A stretch of DNA of 38,500 nucleotides from Deltaproteobacteria bacterium. Its GTDB lineage: Bacteria; Chloroflexota; Dehalococcoidia; Dehalococcoidales; BS750m-G39. The DNA lies in the NCBI GenBank assembly GCA_030603275.1, contig JAUVYB010000012.1, positions 1-38,500 on the forward strand, written 5' to 3'. This document shows, piece after piece, positions 15,550-24,750 of the stretch. Position numbers and translations under genes: made by a program. Under the pieces are notes generated by a model. That model searched no databases, was not told where the DNA came from, and saw nothing but the letters and a program-made list of their open reading frames with translations. Each line of letters begins with the position of its first letter. Positions within the stretch are counted from its first letter, which is position 1.

Positions 15550-15897
15550 ATGGATACGAGCACAATATTCGAAAACAAGAAAAATCCTAACATCCCACTC
15601 CTCGCCCCCGGCGACACGGTAAAGGTTAGCGCCAAGATTGCCGAGCGGGGTAAGGAGCGCACCCAGCTATTCCAGGGGGTGGTCATCAAGGTCACCCGCG
15701 CCGCCGATGGCGGCCGGTTCACCATCAGGCGTGTCACCCGGGGCATAGGCGTTGAGCATACCTTCTCCTTTGCCTCGCCGCTGGTGGAAAAGGTGGAGGT
15801 GACGCGGCACGGCAAGGTGCGCCGGGCCAAGCTCTACTACCTGCGCGGGCTCAGCAGCAAGGCGGCCCGTACTAAGGAAAGACAGGTGAAAGAATAG
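15550..15897 (+). CDS. rplS: Large-subunit ribosomal protein bL19
   Basis: 115 residues, the standard length. Family features are [60 protein letters not shown] and the basic end [18 protein letters not shown]. bL19 sits at the 30S/50S interface. The start codon is 5 bp after the trmD stop. Confidence 0.97.
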   Translation: MDTSTIFENKKNPNIPLLAPGDTVKVSAKIAERGKERTQLFQGVVIKVTRAADGGRFTIRRVTRGIGVEHTFSFASPLVEKVEVTRHGKVRRAKLYYLRGLSSKAARTKERQVKE

Positions 15898-15905
15898 GGG
15901 AAGGG

Positions 15906-18335
15906 ATGCGGTATGCTGAGGTTAGCGTCAATTCGCCGATAGCCCAGCGCCAGACATTCAGCTATAGCCTACCCCCGGGCCTGGGCATTGATATCGGGCA
16001 GGCGGTGTGGGTTCCCTTTGGCGATAAGCTGCTCCAGGGCGTCGTTCTGGGGCTAAGCCCCCACCCCGCCGTGGAGGAGACTAAGGATATTGCCGGGGTT
16101 ATTGAGCCCCGCCCCCTCTTGTCCCCGGCCCACGTCCAGCTTGCCCGCTGGATAAGCCGGTATTATCTATCCCCCATCTTTGATGCCGTGGCGTTAATGC
16201 TGCCGCCCGGTTTTGAGCGCCGGCCGCTTACTTTTATCAGCGCCAGACCCGTCCCCGGTGATTTTGATTTATCCTCCCTCACCCCGGAGCAGGAGCAGGT
16301 TATGCAGCTGCTTGGGGGGCAGGAGAAGGTCGGCCTGAAACGGATTGAGAAGGTTCTGGGCAAGAAGAAGGCTCAAAGCGTCGTCGTCCAGCTGGTGAGG
16401 CGGGGGCTGGTTGTGAGGAGCTATGAGCTGGAGCCGGTTAAGGCCAAGCCCAAAATAGAGCCTTTTCTAAAGCTTATAATGACCGCCGGTGAAGCCCGCC
16501 GGGAGGCCGCCAGCCTGCATGAAAAGAGGGCTAAAAAGCAGGCAGACCTGCTGGAGTATCTAGCCCAACAGAGCGGGCCGGTGCCCTGGGCGGAAGCCAG
16601 AAAGAATATCAATAGTAATAAAGCGGCGGCTGATGCTTTAGTTAATAAAGGCCTGGTCGCCGTTGAGCAAATTGAAGTCAGGCGCGACCCGCTGGCCCGG
16701 CAGACTATAACCCCATCTTATCCCCTCGCCCTCACCCCGGCCCAGAAAACCGCCTTTACCGAGATTAAGTCCGGCTTATCCAAAAAAGATGCCCAGGTCT
16801 TTCTCCTGCACGGGGTTACCGGCAGCGGCAAGACCGAAGTTTATCTTCAAGCATTGGCGGAAACAGTGAAAATGGGCAAGCGGGGCATAGTCCTTGTCCC
16901 CGAGATCGCCCTCACCCCGCAGACTATAGAGAGATTTGCCGCCCGCTTCCCCGGTAAAGTGGCCGTCCTGCACAGCCGGCTTTCCCCGGGTGAGCAGTTC
17001 GACGAGTGGCAGCGCATCAGGGACGGGAAGTTCGACGTCGTCATCGGTCCCCGCAGCGCCGTCTTTGCCCCCCAGCCCGACCTGGGGCTTATCGTTATTG
17101 ACGAGGAGCATGAGTGGACCTACAAGCAGCCCGATAAGTCGCCCCGCTACCACACCCGCGATGTCGCCCTGAAGCTGGCTGAATCAACCGGGGCTGTGGT
17201 CGTTCTGGGCAGCGCCACCCCCGACGTGGAGAGCTATTACCACGCCCAAAAAGGGGACTACCGGCTGCTTCGGCTGCCGGGCCGGGTTACCCCCCGCGTC
17301 GGCACGCCCCTGCCGCAGGTGGAGGTTGTGGACTTGAGAGAAGAGCTTAAAGCCGGCATCAGGAGCCTTTTCAGCCGCTCTTTGTCCGAGGCGATAAGCC
17401 AGGCGGTGACCAGTGACGAGCAGGTTATCCTCTTTCTCAACCGGCGGGGGGCGGCAACCTTTATCCAGTGCCGTAGCTGCGGTTTTGTCCTCCGCTGTAA
17501 GCGCTGTGATGTCCCCCTCACCTATCACCTCACCGGGGACAGGCTGGTCTGCCACCAGTGCAACTATCATATGCCGGTGCCGGAGAGCTGTCCCCGCTGC
17601 GCCCGGCGCAGCATGAAATTCCTGGGCTTAGGCACCCAGAAGCTGGAGCAGGAGGCGGGCTATAATTTCCCCACCGCCCGGCTGCTGCGCTGGGACACCG
17701 ATGTCACCCGGGGCAGGCACTCCCATGACGAAATTTTAAGCAAGTTCCGCCGCCACCAGGCCGATATTCTCATCGGCACCCAGATGGTCGCCAAGGGGCT
17801 GGATTTGCCCCTGGTCACCCTGGTGGGGGTGGTCAGCGCCGATACCGCCCTCAACCTGCCCGACTTCCGCGCCGGGGAGAGAACCTTCCAGCTTCTGTCC
17901 CAGGTGGCGGGGAGAGCAGGACGGGGGATAAAGGGGGGTAAAGTCATCATCCAGACCTACACCCCGGAGCACTACGCCATTCAGGCGGCGGCCAAACACG
18001 ACTACGCCGCCTTCTATAATAAGGAAGTTGAATACCGGCGCCAGCTGCGCAACCCCCCTTTCAGCCGGCTGGCCTGCCTTACCTGCACCCATACCAACGA
18101 CCTCCTCTGCCAGCGGGAGGCGGAGAGGATGAAGCGGAGCTTAAGCCAGAAGATAGACTCGGAAGGTATAGCCGATATCGAGATTATCGGGCCGGCGCCG
18201 GCCTTTATCCACCGCCTGCGGGGCCGCTTCCGCTGGCAGCTTATACTCCGCGGCTCAGAGCTTTCTGAGTTTTTATCCCCCGTACCCCTCCCACAGGGCT
18301 GGGTGGTGGACATTGACCCGGTGGGGCTCAGTTAG
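15906..18335 (+). CDS. priA: Primosomal helicase PriA
   Basis: 809 residues, full length. PriA reloads the replicative helicase at stalled forks. The order is an N-terminal DNA-binding domain (first 105 residues), a winged-helix-like linker, a helicase lobe with Walker A GVTGSGKTE near 303-311 and DEEH box, eight cysteines of two zinc sites between about 520 and 566 (CRSCGFVLRCKRC and CHQCN...CPRC), and helicase motifs such as GTQMVAKGLD and QVAGRAGRG near the C-terminus. A good ribosome site (AGGGGAAGGG) lies before the ATG. It is 8 bp from rplS, and def follows. Confidence 0.97.
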   Translation: MRYAEVSVNSPIAQRQTFSYSLPPGLGIDIGQAVWVPFGDKLLQGVVLGLSPHPAVEETKDIAGVIEPRPLLSPAHVQLARWISRYYLSPIFDAVALMLPPGFERRPLTFISARPVPGDFDLSSLTPEQEQVMQLLGGQEKVGLKRIEKVLGKKKAQSVVVQLVRRGLVVRSYELEPVKAKPKIEPFLKLIMTAGEARREAASLHEKRAKKQADLLEYLAQQSGPVPWAEARKNINSNKAAADALVNKGLVAVEQIEVRRDPLARQTITPSYPLALTPAQKTAFTEIKSGLSKKDAQVFLLHGVTGSGKTEVYLQALAETVKMGKRGIVLVPEIALTPQTIERFAARFPGKVAVLHSRLSPGEQFDEWQRIRDGKFDVVIGPRSAVFAPQPDLGLIVIDEEHEWTYKQPDKSPRYHTRDVALKLAESTGAVVVLGSATPDVESYYHAQKGDYRLLRLPGRVTPRVGTPLPQVEVVDLREELKAGIRSLFSRSLSEAISQAVTSDEQVILFLNRRGAATFIQCRSCGFVLRCKRCDVPLTYHLTGDRLVCHQCNYHMPVPESCPRCARRSMKFLGLGTQKLEQEAGYNFPTARLLRWDTDVTRGRHSHDEILSKFRRHQADILIGTQMVAKGLDLPLVTLVGVVSADTALNLPDFRAGERTFQLLSQVAGRAGRGIKGGKVIIQTYTPEHYAIQAAAKHDYAAFYNKEVEYRRQLRNPPFSRLACLTCTHTNDLLCQREAERMKRSLSQKIDSEGIADIEIIGPAPAFIHRLRGRFRWQLILRGSELSEFLSPVPLPQGWVVDIDPVGLS

Positions 18336-18359
18336 GTAAACTGTAACCAGAGGACGATT

Positions 18360-18845
18360 ATGGCCATTCTTTCTATTCTTGTAGTTCCCGAACCTATATT
18401 GAGGCAGAAATCAAAGCGGGTCAAAAATATTGACGGCTCGGTCCGGAAGCTGGCCGGCGATATGATTGAGACCATGCACGCCGCCTCCGGGGTGGGGCTG
18501 GCGGCTCCACAGGTGGGCGTTCCCCTGCGGGTGATTGTCATCGGCATGCCTGAGGAAGAGGATTTTGTCCTGATTAACCCGCAGGTAGTGCGACGGGCAG
18601 GGGAACGCTGGGTGACCGAGGGGTGCTTGAGTGTTCCCGGCTACTTCGGCGAGATACAGCGCGCCCAGCAGGTTACGGTCAAGGGTAAGGACTTAAGCGG
18701 TAAGGAAATAAGAATCAAGGCCGAGGAGCTGCTGGCGCAGGCGCTGGAGCATGAGATTGACCACCTGAACGGGGTGCTCTACATCGACCACCTGGAAAGC
18801 CAGGATAAGCTGTACAAGGTAGAGCCTGAGGTGACACCACTCTAG
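18360..18845 (+). CDS. def: Peptide deformylase
   Basis: 161 residues. It removes the formyl group from nascent N-terminal methionine. The three motifs are [10 protein letters not shown] (44-53), EGCLS (87-91, metal ligand Cys89) and HEIDH (131-135, metal ligands His131 and His135, catalytic Glu132). AGAGGA precedes the ATG. It is the last gene in the mog-trmD-rplS-priA-def series. Confidence 0.97.
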   Translation: MAILSILVVPEPILRQKSKRVKNIDGSVRKLAGDMIETMHAASGVGLAAPQVGVPLRVIVIGMPEEEDFVLINPQVVRRAGERWVTEGCLSVPGYFGEIQRAQQVTVKGKDLSGKEIRIKAEELLAQALEHEIDHLNGVLYIDHLESQDKLYKVEPEVTPL

Positions 18846-18867
18846 AGGGTTTGGCGCTTTAAGATTT

Positions 18868-19146
18868 CTAGCCCAGGCTGACGGATTGTCTCTTCGGCTT
18901 CTCGGATAGCTGCTGGACTGCCGATTTTTGGCCAACTGGCGTTTCGGGGATAAAGTAAAAGAGGTCATCGAACTTGTAGCCGGGGAAGGCCTTCATCGCC
19001 CCGATGATAAACTTGCGGTTGATGTTGCGTTTGCCTTCAAGCACGCGGTAAACCTGGCTCACCGATATTTCCATGGCCCGGGCCAGCTCGGAGAGGTTCT
19101 TATAGTTTCTGACGCATAGGGTAAAGACCCGTGTTTTAAGTATCAT
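18868..19146 (-). CDS. Small HTH regulator, 92 aa
   Basis: The start is the ATG at 19146, chosen for the AAGGGGAAG site upstream, not the longer frame to 19176. Residues 15-40 (KNLSELARAMEISVSQVYRVLEGKR) form a helix-turn-helix of the Cro/XRE or sigma-like type, and INRKFIIGAMKAFPGYKFDDLFYF resembles the XRE fold end. The Ser- and Lys-rich tail may be disordered. The promoter at 19177-19205 is perfectly spaced and an inverted repeat lies across its start site. It is divergent from the next XRE regulator. Confidence 0.83.
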   Translation of the reverse strand: MILKTRVFTLCVRNYKNLSELARAMEISVSQVYRVLEGKRNINRKFIIGAMKAFPGYKFDDLFYFIPETPVGQKSAVQQLSEKPKRQSVSLG

Positions 19147-19161
19147 GACTTCCCCTTTATA

Positions 19162-19205
19162 TGCCAATAGGCACATAGTATACCATTAAATTTGCCTTTT
19201 GTCAA
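19162..19205 (-). promoter_or_regulatory. Promoter and inverted repeat for the 92-aa HTH gene
   Basis: TTGACA (19200-19205), a 17-bp spacer and TATACT (19177-19182) on the minus strand. The inverted repeat TGCC-AATA-GGCA (19162-19173) covers the expected start site, and a TTTGCC half-site lies in the spacer (19191-19196). Leader length to the ATG is about 24 nt. Confidence 0.75.
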
Positions 19206-19271
19206 CTATTATGGTTTAATATGCTCTTGAAACCTGGTAAATTAAGGTTAACTTTTAAAGTCCGTATCCTA

Positions 19272-19300
19272 TTGACATTTGCCAGTTGGCGAACTATAAT
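19272..19300 (+). promoter_or_regulatory. Consensus promoter with palindromic operator, upstream of the XRE gene
   Basis: TTGACA (19272-19277), a 17-bp spacer and TATAAT (19295-19300) are exact consensus. The spacer holds TTTGCCAGTTGGCGAA (19278-19293), an imperfect palindrome that a repressor could bind. The ATG begins 10 nt after the -10 box, so the transcript would have 0-3 nt of leader. Confidence 0.85.
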
Positions 19301-19309
19301 TCGTGAACC

Positions 19310-19708
19310 ATGGAAGAAGCGAGAGCCAATCTCGGTAGAATACTAAAGCAACAGCGGGTTTCACTGCCGTTGACGCTGCGTGACCTCAGTACTATGGCGG
19401 GCGTATCCGCGTCACACCTGGGGCGCATTGAAAGGGGCGAGCGTTTCCCTTCGGGCTCGGTGCTGCGGAAGATCGCCGGACCTCTGGGCTTTGAGGAAGA
19501 CGAGCTGTTCACCCTGGCCGGATACCTGTCTCCCCAGCAGGCCGGTGTGGCGGAAAGTCGTGTTGAATATGGCAGCCGGGGGGACCTAGACCCCTATGTA
19601 GCCAGAGTGCTGGCCCAGGAGTCGATTGATGTACAGCGCGCCGTCATCGGCATCCTCAGTATCTTAAACAGCATCGCCAAGACCTCAGCCAGGGAAAAAA
19701 AGTCCTAA
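19310..19708 (+). CDS. XRE-family transcriptional regulator, 132 aa
   Basis: Residues 5-60 form a helix-turn-helix: LGRILKQQRVSLPLTLRDLS, then TMAGVSASHLGRIERGERFP, then LRKIAGPLGFEEDELFTLAG. The C-terminal part (about 75-132) is a helical tail that could dimerise. There is no Shine-Dalgarno, and the promoter at 19272-19300 places the start of transcription at or within a few bases of the ATG. It probably represses itself through the palindrome inside that promoter. Targets beyond itself are unknown. It is 163 bp from the divergent HTH gene. Confidence 0.9.
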   Translation: MEEARANLGRILKQQRVSLPLTLRDLSTMAGVSASHLGRIERGERFPSGSVLRKIAGPLGFEEDELFTLAGYLSPQQAGVAESRVEYGSRGDLDPYVARVLAQESIDVQRAVIGILSILNSIAKTSAREKKS

Positions 19709-19809
19709 AAACCGCTACTTTAAACCGTCATTCTGGACAGGACCCGCTAGCCTCGGCTGAGACATGCCCCTAAAAGCCTCCCCCCGCCGCCTTTACCAAG
19801 ATTCCCCAC

Positions 19810-19838
19810 TTGATAAGAAGACGTAGTGGTAGTATAGT
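19810..19838 (+). promoter_or_regulatory. Promoter of the cca-secD-secF-CDF operon
   Basis: TTGATA (19810-19815), a 17-bp spacer and TATAGT (19833-19838), giving a predicted start near 19845 and a leader of about 25 nt to the TTG start at 19870. The rest of the 160-bp gap after the XRE gene shows nothing else. Confidence 0.65.
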
Positions 19839-19869
19839 GTAGCTTTAGAGCGTTATTGGGGAATAAGAC

Positions 19870-21369
19870 TTGAAGCTATCTATAGAGACCGGAACTTCGT
19901 CATTACTGGCCACGGTAAACAATCTTCTGGCTGGGCAGGGTATAAAATCATACCTGGTCGGCGGCTTTATCCGTGACACTTTGCTTAAGCGGGAAACCGC
20001 TGATATTGATATTGCCCTGGCCGGCGATGCCCTGGAGATTGCCCCCGGTATAGCCGATGCCCTCGGCGGCAAATTTATCCGGCTGGACGAGGCCAACAAG
20101 ATGGGCAGGGTGGTGGTGGCGGAGAAAAAAGCGCCGTCCGGAGGCCGCTGGCAGCTCGATTTTGCCGCTTTTGAGGGCAGTATTGAGCAGGACCTGGGCC
20201 GGCGCGATTTCACCATAGATGCCATGGCCGTTGACCTCGGCGAGCTGACCAGGGACGATATTCACCTGATAGACCCCTTTAATGGCCGGGCTGACCTTAA
20301 AGATAAAATAATACGGGCTGTCTCCGGGACGGTTTTCTCATCGGATGCCGCCCGCCTGCTGCGGGCGGTGCGCCTGGCGGCTGAGCTTGATTTTACCCTT
20401 GATAGCCAGACCGAGGCGCTGGTTAAGCGCCACGCCCTTCTTATCGCCGGTGTCGCCGGGGAGAGGGTAAGAGAGGAACTGCTGCGGTTGCTGGCCGTTC
20501 CTGATTCCGGGCGGCTTTTGCCCTACCTGGATGAGCTGGGACTGCTTACCGCCCTCTTTCCTGAGATGGCGGCGGCAAAAGGGGTGGAACAGCCCAGAGA
20601 GCACTTCTGGGACGTCTTCGAGCATTCCCTTAAGGTGGTGGCGGCTGTCGATTTTATCCTCCACCGGGGCAGCTGGGAGTATTACGCTCGGCAAGTCCTG
20701 ACGGCGGTTCCCTGGTCAGAGGTTTTAGCCAGGCACTTTGCCCGGCCGGTAAGCGGCGGCAGCACCCGGCGGTCATTGCTCAAACTGGCGGCGCTGCTTC
20801 ACGACGTGGCCAAACCCCAGACCAAGACCCTTACCGAGGACGGGCGGACGCGCTTCCTGGGCCACGGCAAGGAAGGGGCAGCCGTAGCTGCCGATATTCT
20901 GGAAAGGTTGCGCTTTAGCGGTAAAGAGGTTAAATTAGTGGAGGTGATGGTGAAGCATCACCTTAGACCGGGGCAGATGAGCCAGGAAGGGCTGCCCACC
21001 CGCCGGGCTATCTACCGCTACTTTCGAGATTGCGGGGAGGCGGGCATCGATATCCTTTTCTTAAGCCTGGCCGACCATCTGGCTACCCGGGGACCCAACT
21101 TGAATCTAACCGGTTGGCAGGAGCACGCCCGTCTGGTAGAGTATGTCCTGACCCAGCATGCCGAGCAGGAGAAGCTGGTAGCCCCGGCTAGGCTGGTTAG
21201 CGGGCACGATTTAATAAACGTCTTTAATATGAAGCCGGGCCCCCGGATGGGACAGCTTCTGGAAGCGGTGCGCGAGGCACAGGCCTCCGGTGAGGTGTCT
21301 ACCAGGGAGGAGGCTCTGGCTTACATCCGGGAAAGGCTAGAAACCGAGGCAGTGAATAATTATGGTTAG
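19870..21369 (+). CDS. cca: CCA tRNA nucleotidyltransferase / poly(A) polymerase family, with HD domain
   Basis: 499 residues, TTG start behind a weak GGGGAA site. The class II nucleotidyltransferase head shows LVGGFIRDTLLKRETADIDI (29-48) with the glycine pair at 31-32 and catalytic Asp45 and Asp47, followed by GRRDFTIDAMA and the neck/body region. An HD phosphohydrolase domain (LAALLHDVAKPQT near 310) follows. The enzyme adds or repairs the CCA end of tRNA, while related poly(A) polymerases share the fold and cannot be excluded by eye. The stop overlaps the secD start by 8 bp. Confidence 0.88.
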   Translation: MKLSIETGTSSLLATVNNLLAGQGIKSYLVGGFIRDTLLKRETADIDIALAGDALEIAPGIADALGGKFIRLDEANKMGRVVVAEKKAPSGGRWQLDFAAFEGSIEQDLGRRDFTIDAMAVDLGELTRDDIHLIDPFNGRADLKDKIIRAVSGTVFSSDAARLLRAVRLAAELDFTLDSQTEALVKRHALLIAGVAGERVREELLRLLAVPDSGRLLPYLDELGLLTALFPEMAAAKGVEQPREHFWDVFEHSLKVVAAVDFILHRGSWEYYARQVLTAVPWSEVLARHFARPVSGGSTRRSLLKLAALLHDVAKPQTKTLTEDGRTRFLGHGKEGAAVAADILERLRFSGKEVKLVEVMVKHHLRPGQMSQEGLPTRRAIYRYFRDCGEAGIDILFLSLADHLATRGPNLNLTGWQEHARLVEYVLTQHAEQEKLVAPARLVSGHDLINVFNMKPGPRMGQLLEAVREAQASGEVSTREEALAYIRERLETEAVNNYG

Positions 21370-22915
21370 AAAAAATACACTGGTTTCCCTGGTGATACTG
21401 GCTATTTTCGCCTTTGCCGTCTGTTCCCTGGTTTACCCCCTGTTCGACAGGGAAGAAATGCGGCTGGGGCTGGACCTCGTCGGTGGCGTGCATCTCGTCT
21501 ATCAGGCCGATTTTCCTGAGGGCTCTTCTGCAGAAGAGCAGGCATCGGCTATGAAGCGGGCGCTTACTACCATTGAAAAGCGTATCGATAAATACGGTGT
21601 TGCCGAACCGATAATCCAGCAGCTGGGGGACGACCGCATAATGGTGGAACTGCCGGGATTTACCGATATTGACGCCGCCAAGAGTCTGGTTGAGCAAACC
21701 GGCTTCCTTGAGTTCAGAGAGGTTGAGCTGAACGGAGCGGGGCAGCCGGTCTTCCTCGCTGACTATCTTGAGCAGGAAAACTTAGGCTTTATCAACACCC
21801 AGGAAACCGGTGACCGCGTGTTTGTGGTAGATGTGCTAAATGAAGAAGAATTGATTGAACATAAAACTATCGCCTTTTTAGTAGCCGACAACGGTGAAAT
21901 CAAGCTTACCGACGCCTCCGGCAGTCCCGCTGACAGAGAGGCTCTGGAGCAACATGCACCTATGAGTCTTTCTTGGATTTCGGCCCGGGGAGATGACGGC
22001 ACACTGCTTACCGGCGATTTGCTGGCGGACGCTTTCCCGTCTCTTGACCAGAGCGGAGTGGTTCCCAAACCCCAGGTTAGCATTGAATGGAACAGCGAAG
22101 GGGGGATAATCTTCGACCAGGTTGCCAAGCGCCTGTATAACTCGGGAGCGTACGGCACCCCGCAGCGAGCTCTGGGCATTTTCCTGGATGATACCCTCCT
22201 TTCGGCTCCCCAGATTTTGGAATCAGCCTACGGCGGTAGTGGCGTCATTACCGGTAATTTTACCAGGGAAGAAGCCGCGGAGCTGGGTAACCTGCTGAAA
22301 TCGGGTGCGCTGCCCATGCCCCTCAAGCAACCACCGCTCTATCAGGAAAAGATCTCCGCCACGCTGGGCGCTGACTTCATCGATATGAGCCTCATGGCGG
22401 GGCTGATTGGCATAGTACTGGTCATGCTGTTCATGATTGTCTACTACCGCCTGCCCGGGGCTCTGGCCAGCTTGGCATTGATTTTCTATGGGGCACTGGT
22501 GCTGGCGGTATTCAAGCTGATTCCGGTAACCCTCACCCTGGCCGGTATCGGCGGTTTTGTCCTGTCCATCGGCATGGCGGTGGATGCCAACGTGCTCATA
22601 TTTGAGCGTATGAAGGAAGAGTTCGCCAACGGCCGGACGCTGGGGGCGGCCATCGAGGCCGGTTTTAACCGCGCCTGGACGGCTATCCGGGACAGCAATA
22701 TAACTACCTTTATTGTCTGCGCTATCCTTTACTGGTTGGGTAGCTCCATTATCGCCAGTGCGCCGGTAATGGGCTTTGCCTTAACCCTCTTTATCGGCGT
22801 GGCGGTAAGTATGTTCAGCGCTATCATCGTCACCCGCACCCTGCTGCGGCTGTTTGTGGGCACGCCTCTGGCCAAGAAGACCTGGCTATTCAGTGCTCAT
22901 CGGGAGAAGAAATGA
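21362..22915 (+). CDS. secD: Protein translocase subunit SecD
   Basis: 517 residues. SecDF uses the proton gradient to assist late steps of Sec export. An N-terminal membrane helix (about 7-27) is followed by LGLDLVGGVHLVYQADF, a large extracytoplasmic domain and a C-terminal block of five membrane helices (about 345-505), including GGFVLSIGMAVDANVLIFER with the conserved DANVLIFER. The stop overlaps the secF start (ATGA). Confidence 0.96.
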   Translation: MVRKNTLVSLVILAIFAFAVCSLVYPLFDREEMRLGLDLVGGVHLVYQADFPEGSSAEEQASAMKRALTTIEKRIDKYGVAEPIIQQLGDDRIMVELPGFTDIDAAKSLVEQTGFLEFREVELNGAGQPVFLADYLEQENLGFINTQETGDRVFVVDVLNEEELIEHKTIAFLVADNGEIKLTDASGSPADREALEQHAPMSLSWISARGDDGTLLTGDLLADAFPSLDQSGVVPKPQVSIEWNSEGGIIFDQVAKRLYNSGAYGTPQRALGIFLDDTLLSAPQILESAYGGSGVITGNFTREEAAELGNLLKSGALPMPLKQPPLYQEKISATLGADFIDMSLMAGLIGIVLVMLFMIVYYRLPGALASLALIFYGALVLAVFKLIPVTLTLAGIGGFVLSIGMAVDANVLIFERMKEEFANGRTLGAAIEAGFNRAWTAIRDSNITTFIVCAILYWLGSSIIASAPVMGFALTLFIGVAVSMFSAIIVTRTLLRLFVGTPLAKKTWLFSAHREKK

Positions 22916-23832
22916 TGTTGGATATTACCAGTAAAAGGCCTTTGTTCCTGATTATCTCGGAGGTTATCATCCTGATTGGCATTATTGCCCTGGTGGTCTT
23001 CGGTCTCAAGCCCGGTATTGAGTTCAGCAGCGGCTCCATGCTCACGGTGAACTTCGAGCAGGAGGTGACCCAGAGTGAGCTGAAGGAGGAACTGGTCAAC
23101 CTGGGCTATGACAATGCTATTATTCAGCGCACCGGCGCCGGCGATTTCTTTATCCGCACCCAGGAGCTAACGGGAGAAGAGAAAATAGCGCTGGAGGAGA
23201 CTCTGGGCGCCCGCTTCGGCTCCCTGACCGAGAGGGAGTTCTACTCGGTATCCTCGATGGTGGCCGCCGAGACCGTCCATAACGCCATTATCGCCGTGGG
23301 GGTAGCCGCCGTGGGCATACTGCTCTATATCACCTGGGCCTTTCGCCGCATGCCCAAGCCTTTCCACTACGGCGTCTGCGCCATCATCGCCCTGGTGCAC
23401 GATGTGGTTTTGGTAACCGGTATCTTCGCCATACTGGGTGCCATTATGAACTGGGAGATTAACCTGATGTTCATCACCGGCGTTCTGGCCGTTATCGGTT
23501 ACAGCATCAATAACACCGTGGTCGTTTTCGACCGCATCCGTGAGAACCTGCGGCGGGGGGTACACCCCGATTTCGAGATGGTGGTCAACAGCAGCCTGGT
23601 GGATACGCTGAGCCGCTCCCTGAATACCAGCCTGACCACCATGTGCGTGGTATTAGCCATGCTGCTCTTTGTCGGGGCCTCCATTCAGAACTTTGCCCTG
23701 GTTATGCTCATCGGCATCATTGTCGGCACCTATAGCTCACTGTTCGTTGCCCCCACCCTGCTCATAGTCTGGGAGAAGGGTGAGTGGGGTAGTTTGATTC
23801 CTTTACGCCGAGCCAAAACCGAAGAGGCATAA
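22912..23832 (+). CDS. secF: Protein translocase subunit SecF
   Basis: 306 residues, the companion of SecD. One N-terminal membrane helix (about 12-32), the signature LKPGIEFSSGSML, a periplasmic-type domain to about residue 120, then five helices with DVVLVTGIFAILGA, LAVIGYSINNTVVVFDRIREN and RSLNTSLTT. Two ATG codons are adjacent at the start, and the first overlaps the secD stop. The 4-bp gap to the next gene suggests shared transcription. Confidence 0.96.
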   Translation: MMLDITSKRPLFLIISEVIILIGIIALVVFGLKPGIEFSSGSMLTVNFEQEVTQSELKEELVNLGYDNAIIQRTGAGDFFIRTQELTGEEKIALEETLGARFGSLTEREFYSVSSMVAAETVHNAIIAVGVAAVGILLYITWAFRRMPKPFHYGVCAIIALVHDVVLVTGIFAILGAIMNWEINLMFITGVLAVIGYSINNTVVVFDRIRENLRRGVHPDFEMVVNSSLVDTLSRSLNTSLTTMCVVLAMLLFVGASIQNFALVMLIGIIVGTYSSLFVAPTLLIVWEKGEWGSLIPLRRAKTEEA

Positions 23833-23835
23833 ATC

Positions 23836-24744
23836 ATGCTGGCCACTAAAGAGGGTGCCGCCAAGCTGGCTATCTTTGCCGTCAGCCTGCTGATAGTGAT
23901 AAAGACGGCCGCCAGCATCGTTACCGGCAGTATCGCCATCAGGGCTGACGCCGTCCACAGCGTTATCGACCTCTTCGGCGTAATCATCGGCTACACCGCT
24001 ATCAAGATTGCCGGCAGACCCCCCGATAAGAGACATCCCTACGGCCACGGCAAGGCGGAGAATATCGCCGGCGTGGTCATCGCCGCCATGATTTTTATCG
24101 GCGCCATTATCATCGCCTATCAGGCCGTAGTCAGGCTGATTACCGGTGGGGAGATGGAGCTGGTAACCCTGGGTATCTACGTGACGGCGGCGGCCATAGC
24201 CATAAACCTGCTTGTTTCCTGGTACACTTTGCGGGTGGCCCGCGCCACCGAATCTATAGCCCTGGAAGCCACCGCCCGCGACCTGTTCGCCGACGTGCTC
24301 AGCTCGGGGGCGGTGCTGGTGGGTTTAATCTTAGTCCAGTTCACCGGAATTGCCATACTGGACTCCATCGTCGCCCTGCTGGTATCGGTACTCATCGGCC
24401 GCACCGCCTTCCTTACCATGAGGAAGGCTTTCGGCGGGCTGATGGATATAAAGCTGCCCCAGGTGGAGGAGGACGAGATAGTCGCCTGCCTGAGCGAGCA
24501 CGCTGACCTGATAGCCGGTTTCCACAGGATACGCACCCGCAAGGCGGGCAGCCAGCGCCAGATTGATTTTCACATGGTGGTATCGCGGCATATCAGCGTG
24601 GAGCAGGCGCACCGGTTGTGTGACCAGCTGGAAGAGGATATAGAGAAGCGGCTTTCCGATACCAGCATCACCATTCATGTTGAGCCCTGCGACGGCAACT
24701 GTGAAAAGTGCTCCACCTCCCCCGACCTCTGCCAGCGTGGTTAA
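23836..24744 (+). CDS. Cation diffusion facilitator transporter
   Basis: 302 residues with about six membrane helices in residues 8-200. CDF metal-site candidates are in helix 2 (Asp38, His41, Asp45 in ADAVHSVID) and helix 5 (Asp149 and Asp153 in DLFADV). HPYGHGKAENIAG (67-79) is the cytoplasmic-loop signature. The C-terminal cytoplasmic domain (about 205-280) carries the usual DFHMVVSRHISVEQAH. After it comes an unusual 18-residue tail with four cysteines (285, 289, 292, 299). The exported cation, probably Zn, Fe or Mn, cannot be told. The gene ends 6 bp before the convergent hydrolase gene. Confidence 0.93.
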   Translation: MLATKEGAAKLAIFAVSLLIVIKTAASIVTGSIAIRADAVHSVIDLFGVIIGYTAIKIAGRPPDKRHPYGHGKAENIAGVVIAAMIFIGAIIIAYQAVVRLITGGEMELVTLGIYVTAAAIAINLLVSWYTLRVARATESIALEATARDLFADVLSSGAVLVGLILVQFTGIAILDSIVALLVSVLIGRTAFLTMRKAFGGLMDIKLPQVEEDEIVACLSEHADLIAGFHRIRTRKAGSQRQIDFHMVVSRHISVEQAHRLCDQLEEDIEKRLSDTSITIHVEPCDGNCEKCSTSPDLCQRG

Positions 24745-24750
24745 GGCAGT

